Source of the DNA: an uncultured Clostridia bacterium
GTDB taxonomy: Bacteria; Bacillota; Clostridia; Christensenellales; UBA1242
Length of the DNA stretch: 6,216 bases
Direction: 5' to 3'
Assembly (NCBI GenBank): GCA_934771675.1
Contig: CAKVMF010000057.1
Span: 1-6,216 of the forward strand
Shown piece by piece: positions 5,660-6,216 of the stretch. A program made the position numbers and the translations under genes. How positions within the stretch are numbered: position 1 is the stretch's first letter; every line of letters begins with the position of its first letter. Under the pieces are notes generated by a model. That model saw only the letters and a list, made by a program, of their open reading frames with translations, was not told the DNA's origin and did no database searches.

Positions 5660-6216
5660 ATGAAAATTGTTACCATTAAAGCAAAGTTTTTAAGAGGTGT
5701 TTTTGACCAAAACACATACGTTTTAATCAACGGGAATGAAGCAGTTATTGTTGACGCAGGTGCTGAAGTTCAGGATATTGAAAGCGTTGTTCAAGGCAAA
5801 AAGGTGCTGGCAGTTTTGATAACACATTTGCACTTTGATCACATTTGGAACATTGAAAGTTATGTTCAAAAATTTGACTGTGATGTTTATGTGAAAGATG
5901 GATGTGAAGATATTTTGGGTGATAGTGAAAAAAACGCATCCACAATGATACGCAAAAATATTACGCATGAAATTCCCAAAAACCACATAAAATATTATGC
6001 AGAAAAATTGAAACTTGGTTCATTTGATTTTGATGTTTATTTCACACCGGGACATTCAATTGACAGTGTTTGTTTGCTCACAAATAGATGTTTGTTTTCA
6101 GGCGACACGCTCTTTGAAGATGGTGTTGGACGAACTGACATTTGGGGCGGAAACGAAACAGAATTAAAAAAGAGTTTAAGCCTTGTTGAATCTCTTGATT
6201 TTGACAGAGCTTATGC
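5660..6216 (+). CDS. Metallo-beta-lactamase-fold hydrolase, glyoxalase II-like (C-terminus outside window)
   Basis: 185 codons are present and the frame stays open at the right edge; single-domain relatives are about 200-215 residues, so the end is close. Metal-binding motifs: THLHFDH (55-61, ligands His56, His58, Asp60, His61), His132 in FTPGHS (128-133) and Asp149 in FSGDTLF (146-152). VGRTDIWGG (156-164) follows, as in the hydroxyacylglutathione hydrolase-like branch. The last His ligand would lie beyond the window. The N-terminal DQNTYVLI and VIVDAG (29-34) segments are also typical. Predicted: a cytoplasmic two-metal (Zn or Fe) hydrolase of thioesters or similar esters; the substrate is not determined by sequence. 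The ATG at 5660 has GAGG (5650-5653) 6 nt upstream. It lies 40 nt after the glycosyltransferase gene, separated by a hairpin, with no convincing promoter of its own. Confidence 0.9.
   Translation, partial: MKIVTIKAKFLRGVFDQNTYVLINGNEAVIVDAGAEVQDIESVVQGKKVLAVLITHLHFDHIWNIESYVQKFDCDVYVKDGCEDILGDSEKNASTMIRKNITHEIPKNHIKYYAEKLKLGSFDFDVYFTPGHSIDSVCLLTNRCLFSGDTLFEDGVGRTDIWGGNETELKKSLSLVESLDFDRAY

Noticed and set aside
5533..5986. Leftward open frames of 65-87 codons opposite the end of the glycosyltransferase and the metallo-hydrolase
   Set aside because: They overlap a confidently identified coding sequence and a terminator, and their products resemble no known protein.

Overview
The window is AT-rich, tightly packed bacterial chromosome with seven protein genes, two of them cut by the window ends. 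Strong AGGAG-type ribosome binding sites, consensus sigma-A-like promoters with 17-18 bp spacers, A-flanked hairpin terminators, TAA/TAG stops and Trp encoded by TGG point to a low-GC Gram-positive lineage (Bacillota, Clostridia- or Bacilli-like) using the standard bacterial code. This placement is inferred from style, not from a marker-gene comparison. I see no mobile element, CRISPR array, tRNA or rRNA, and no gene-free stretch longer than about 205 bp.

Left part (1-2405): the first 444 codons of the translational GTPase TypA/BipA run leftward off the window. A divergent intergenic region of about 200 bp follows, with one clear promoter per direction and two abutting perfect inverted repeats at the typA transcription start. 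A rightward gene of 275 codons comes next. Its protein appears to have the histidine phosphatase (phosphoglycerate mutase-like) fold, but every expected catalytic residue is replaced. It ends at a hairpin terminator that also serves the convergent gene.

Middle (2406-4522, all leftward): a GrpB/UPF0157-family protein forms its own unit with a terminator overlapping its stop codon. It is followed by a two-gene operon with a near-perfect promoter (TTGACA-18 bp-TATAAT), encoding a classical short-chain dehydrogenase and an endonuclease/exonuclease/phosphatase-fold hydrolase. The SDR stop codon lies within the ribosome binding site of the hydrolase gene, so the two are probably translationally coupled.

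Right part (4523-6216): a divergent intergenic region of 164 bp leads rightward into a membrane-anchored family 2 glycosyltransferase of the GtrB/DPM1 type. After a hairpin comes a metallo-beta-lactamase-fold (glyoxalase II-like) hydrolase cut by the window end.

Most of this is housekeeping or generic metabolic content, with no obvious shared pathway. The item most worth a second look is the apparent pseudo-phosphatase at 1537-2364. Next are the paired palindromes in the typA leader.
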